Part shown: piece after piece, positions 62,284 to 64,000 of the stretch
How the letters are laid out: each line of letters starts with the position of its first letter
Numbering within the stretch: the stretch's first letter is position 1
Origin: Hyphomicrobiales bacterium
GTDB lineage: Bacteria; Pseudomonadota; Alphaproteobacteria; Rhizobiales; RI-29
NCBI GenBank assembly: GCA_016125495.1
Contig: WGLQ01000006.1
Coordinates: forward strand, 29,076 to 93,075
DNA length: 64,000 nucleotides
Direction: 5' to 3'
Notes under the pieces: model-generated
Databases searched by the model: none
Told to the model about the DNA's origin: nothing
What the model saw: the letters and a program-made list of their open reading frames with translations, nothing else
Translations under genes and position numbers: made by a program

Positions 62284-63828
62284 ATGGTTGCAAGCGATCT
62301 GAAATGGGCGGGTCTCACCCAGCAGATGTCTCCCATGATGACCGTGCTCACACCCGACCAGCGTCGTGTGCTCATCAACGCGGCCTTCGAAATCTGCGAG
62401 GTCGTGGGCAACCGCGTCGGCAGCAAGGAGGCGCTCGAACTCTTTCGCAAGGCCGGCTGCCGCATCGAGCCGCTCGACGACGAGGGATGCAAGGTTTTCA
62501 TCCCCCAGCGCGTCATCGAGCAGGCCTTGCGCGACGCTCCCCGGCGCCTGACGATCTACGACCGCAACGGTGAGCCGACGCTCTTCCTGCAAGGTCGCAA
62601 CAGCTATTTCGCGCCGACCGCGGCAACGCCGCACATGTACGATCCGCTGACCGGCGAGCGGCGGCCGTGGACCAAGGCCGACATCGGCAAGGCGGCCCTC
62701 GTCACCGACGCGCTGCCCAACCTCGACTTCATGTTCACGCTCGGCTCACTCGCGGAGGATTATGGAAAGGACTGCTTCGTCCACGAATTCGAGGCCATGG
62801 TCGCCAACACGACCAAGCCGATCATGTACCTGGCCTCGGACGCCAAGGACCTCGAGGCGATCTGTGAGATCGCGGCCGTTGCCTGTAGCGGCTGGGACAA
62901 TTTGCGCCAGCGCCCCTACATCATGCATCTCGACGATGCCCTCTCGCCGCTGAAGCACAAGAATTCGAGCTTCGACAAGATGCTCTACCTTGCCGGCCAG
63001 GGACTTCCGGTCCGCTACGGCGCCTTCACGATGGCGGGCGCCTCGTCGCCGATCACCCTGCCCGGCGCGACCGCCATCTGCCTCGCGGAATCGTTCGTCG
63101 CGCTCGCCGCCTGCCAGTTGAAGAATCCAGGCTCGCCCTACATCATGTCGATCCTGCCGGCGATCATCGACATGAAGCTCGGAATAATGCTCTCCGGCAC
63201 GCCCGAGTATCATCGCTTCGGGGCCATGTACACGGAGATCGTCCACGACCTCGGGCTGCCGGTGATGTCCACGGCCGGCATCACCGACGCCAAGGTCATC
63301 GATGCCCAGGCCGGCGCCGAGACGCTCTGGAGCTTCCTCACCGCAGCGATGACCGGATGCCACCTGAACCTCGGCGCGGGCAGCCTCGAGTCCCACCTCA
63401 TCGGATCGTTCGAGCACCTCGTGCTGTCCGACGAATGCGTTTCCGCCGTCCGCCACTTCATGCGCAATTCCGCGATCACCGAGGAGACGCTCGCCCTCGA
63501 CGTGATCCGCGAAGTGGGCGCCGGCCTGCCCAACCTCATCTTCCTCGATCGCGAACACACGAACCGCCACTACATGGCCGAGCAGTGGAAGCCGCGGGTG
63601 TTCAGTCGCCAGAACTACACGAACTGGTCGGCCAACGGTAAGCCATGGACGCACGAAACCTGCAACAAGGTGGTCAGAGAAATTCTCGAGAACCACAAGC
63701 CGGAGCCGCTCTCGGAGGAAATCCTCGCCCGGATCGCCGAGATTTCCGAGGGTGCGACCAACGCCGATACGCTCGCTGTCGCCAAGACGGCCAAGGCGAC
63801 ACGCCGCCGCAAGTTCCGCGCCGGCTGA
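62284..63828 (+). CDS. MttB-superfamily methyltransferase without pyrrolysine codon (second copy)
   Basis: A 514-aa protein. It has VLTPDQRRVLINAAFEICEVVG, YFAPTAATPHMYDPLTGERR, FMFTLGSLAEDYGKDCFVHEF, AGASSPITLPGATAICLAESFVALAACQL, MSTAGITDAKVIDAQAGAETLWSF and a C-terminal RRRKFRAG tail. There is no in-frame TAG. It is only distantly similar to the copy at 39.6 kb. The probable corrinoid protein that follows 31 bp later fits methyl transfer from an amine to cob(I)alamin. The first step would be demethylation of a quaternary or tertiary amine imported by the nearby Pot-type system. Confidence 0.88.
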   Translation: MVASDLKWAGLTQQMSPMMTVLTPDQRRVLINAAFEICEVVGNRVGSKEALELFRKAGCRIEPLDDEGCKVFIPQRVIEQALRDAPRRLTIYDRNGEPTLFLQGRNSYFAPTAATPHMYDPLTGERRPWTKADIGKAALVTDALPNLDFMFTLGSLAEDYGKDCFVHEFEAMVANTTKPIMYLASDAKDLEAICEIAAVACSGWDNLRQRPYIMHLDDALSPLKHKNSSFDKMLYLAGQGLPVRYGAFTMAGASSPITLPGATAICLAESFVALAACQLKNPGSPYIMSILPAIIDMKLGIMLSGTPEYHRFGAMYTEIVHDLGLPVMSTAGITDAKVIDAQAGAETLWSFLTAAMTGCHLNLGAGSLESHLIGSFEHLVLSDECVSAVRHFMRNSAITEETLALDVIREVGAGLPNLIFLDREHTNRHYMAEQWKPRVFSRQNYTNWSANGKPWTHETCNKVVREILENHKPEPLSEEILARIAEISEGATNADTLAVAKTAKATRRRKFRAG

Positions 63829-63859
63829 CGTCCGCCCGGTTCCATCTGGAGAAATACCA

Positions 63860-64000
63860 ATGACCATCAAGTACGAGGACCTCGCCAACGCGATCGTCGC
63901 GGGCGACCACGATACGGCCATCGGGCTGGTCAGCCAGGCGCTGGCGAACGGCAAGAAGAAAAAGCTCGACGACCTCGCCAACGCCAAGGAGATCCTGAAC
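63860..64000 (+). CDS. probable corrinoid (B12-binding) protein, N-terminal part (cut by window edge)
   Basis: Only 47 codons are visible: MTIKYEDLANAIVAGDHDTA followed by IGLVSQALANGKKKKLDDLA and NAKEILN. This resembles the N-terminal helical cap of methyltransferase cognate corrinoid proteins. The tight spacing after an MttB-like gene supports the call. The DXHXXG cobalamin motif lies outside the window, so this is inference from the N-terminus and context. Confidence 0.65.
   Translation, partial: MTIKYEDLANAIVAGDHDTAIGLVSQALANGKKKKLDDLANAKEILN

Overview
The window is GC-rich (roughly two thirds G+C by eye) and reads as a chromosomal piece of an aerobic alphaproteobacterium, most likely Hyphomicrobiales/Rhizobiales-like. 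Supporting signs are an IalB-family protein, a DUF3307 membrane protein, a TAXI-type TRAP transporter with fused permease, a perfect CtrA-type box (TTAA-N7-TTAA), clustered GANTC sites, and many substrate-binding uptake systems feeding amine and phosphonate catabolism. I see no tRNA, rRNA, CRISPR array, insertion sequence or prophage. No search was run; family names come from reading the translated sequences.

Layout. 1-12 kb is mostly housekeeping: 5' part of murE, alaS, an unusual membrane protein with a primase-like C-terminal domain, a peptidoglycan-binding exported protein, ugd, a DUF3307 protein, a SulP-STAS-cyclic-nucleotide-domain transporter and a 3-hydroxyacid-type dehydrogenase. 12-20 kb: nadK, a lytic transglycosylase, a MaoC hydratase/CoA-ester lyase pair, a redoxin-DsbD pair, a flavin reductase and a nitroreductase. 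20-26 kb: two paralogous exported von Willebrand A proteins with beta-sandwich tails, a membrane-anchored TPR protein and a CARDB-like secreted protein. 26-34.5 kb: an MT-A70 methyltransferase, an acyltransferase, a TRAP-TAXI transporter, an EamA permease, an Hsp20 with an FNR/FixK-like box upstream, and a small membrane protein whose 3' end is tandemly duplicated.

35-41 kb is a co-directional catabolic operon: GntR regulator, DapA-family lyase, aldehyde dehydrogenase, DAO-type flavoenzyme and an MttB-superfamily methyltransferase without an in-frame amber codon. 41-50 kb is a phosphonate island: phosphonoacetaldehyde dehydrogenase (phnY), phosphonoacetate hydrolase (phnA) and a LysR regulator on the minus strand, divergent from an iron alcohol dehydrogenase followed by phnD-phnC-phnE-phnE. 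No phnW or phnX is present. The gene set fits oxidation of a phosphonate alcohol such as 2-hydroxyethylphosphonate to phosphonoacetaldehyde, then phosphonoacetate, then acetate plus phosphate. Two similar LysR-type boxes sit in front of phnA and in the divergent promoter.

50-56.7 kb holds a TIGR03032-like protein, a 1531-residue autotransporter with about fifteen 49-residue passenger repeats and a CtrA box upstream, and an IalB-family protein. 56.7-64 kb is a second amine module: a Pot-type ABC importer (potDABC order), a divergent LysR regulator, a second MttB-superfamily methyltransferase and the start of a probable corrinoid protein cut by the window end. The two MttB genes, the importer and the corrinoid protein suggest a corrinoid-dependent demethylation route for quaternary or tertiary amines.
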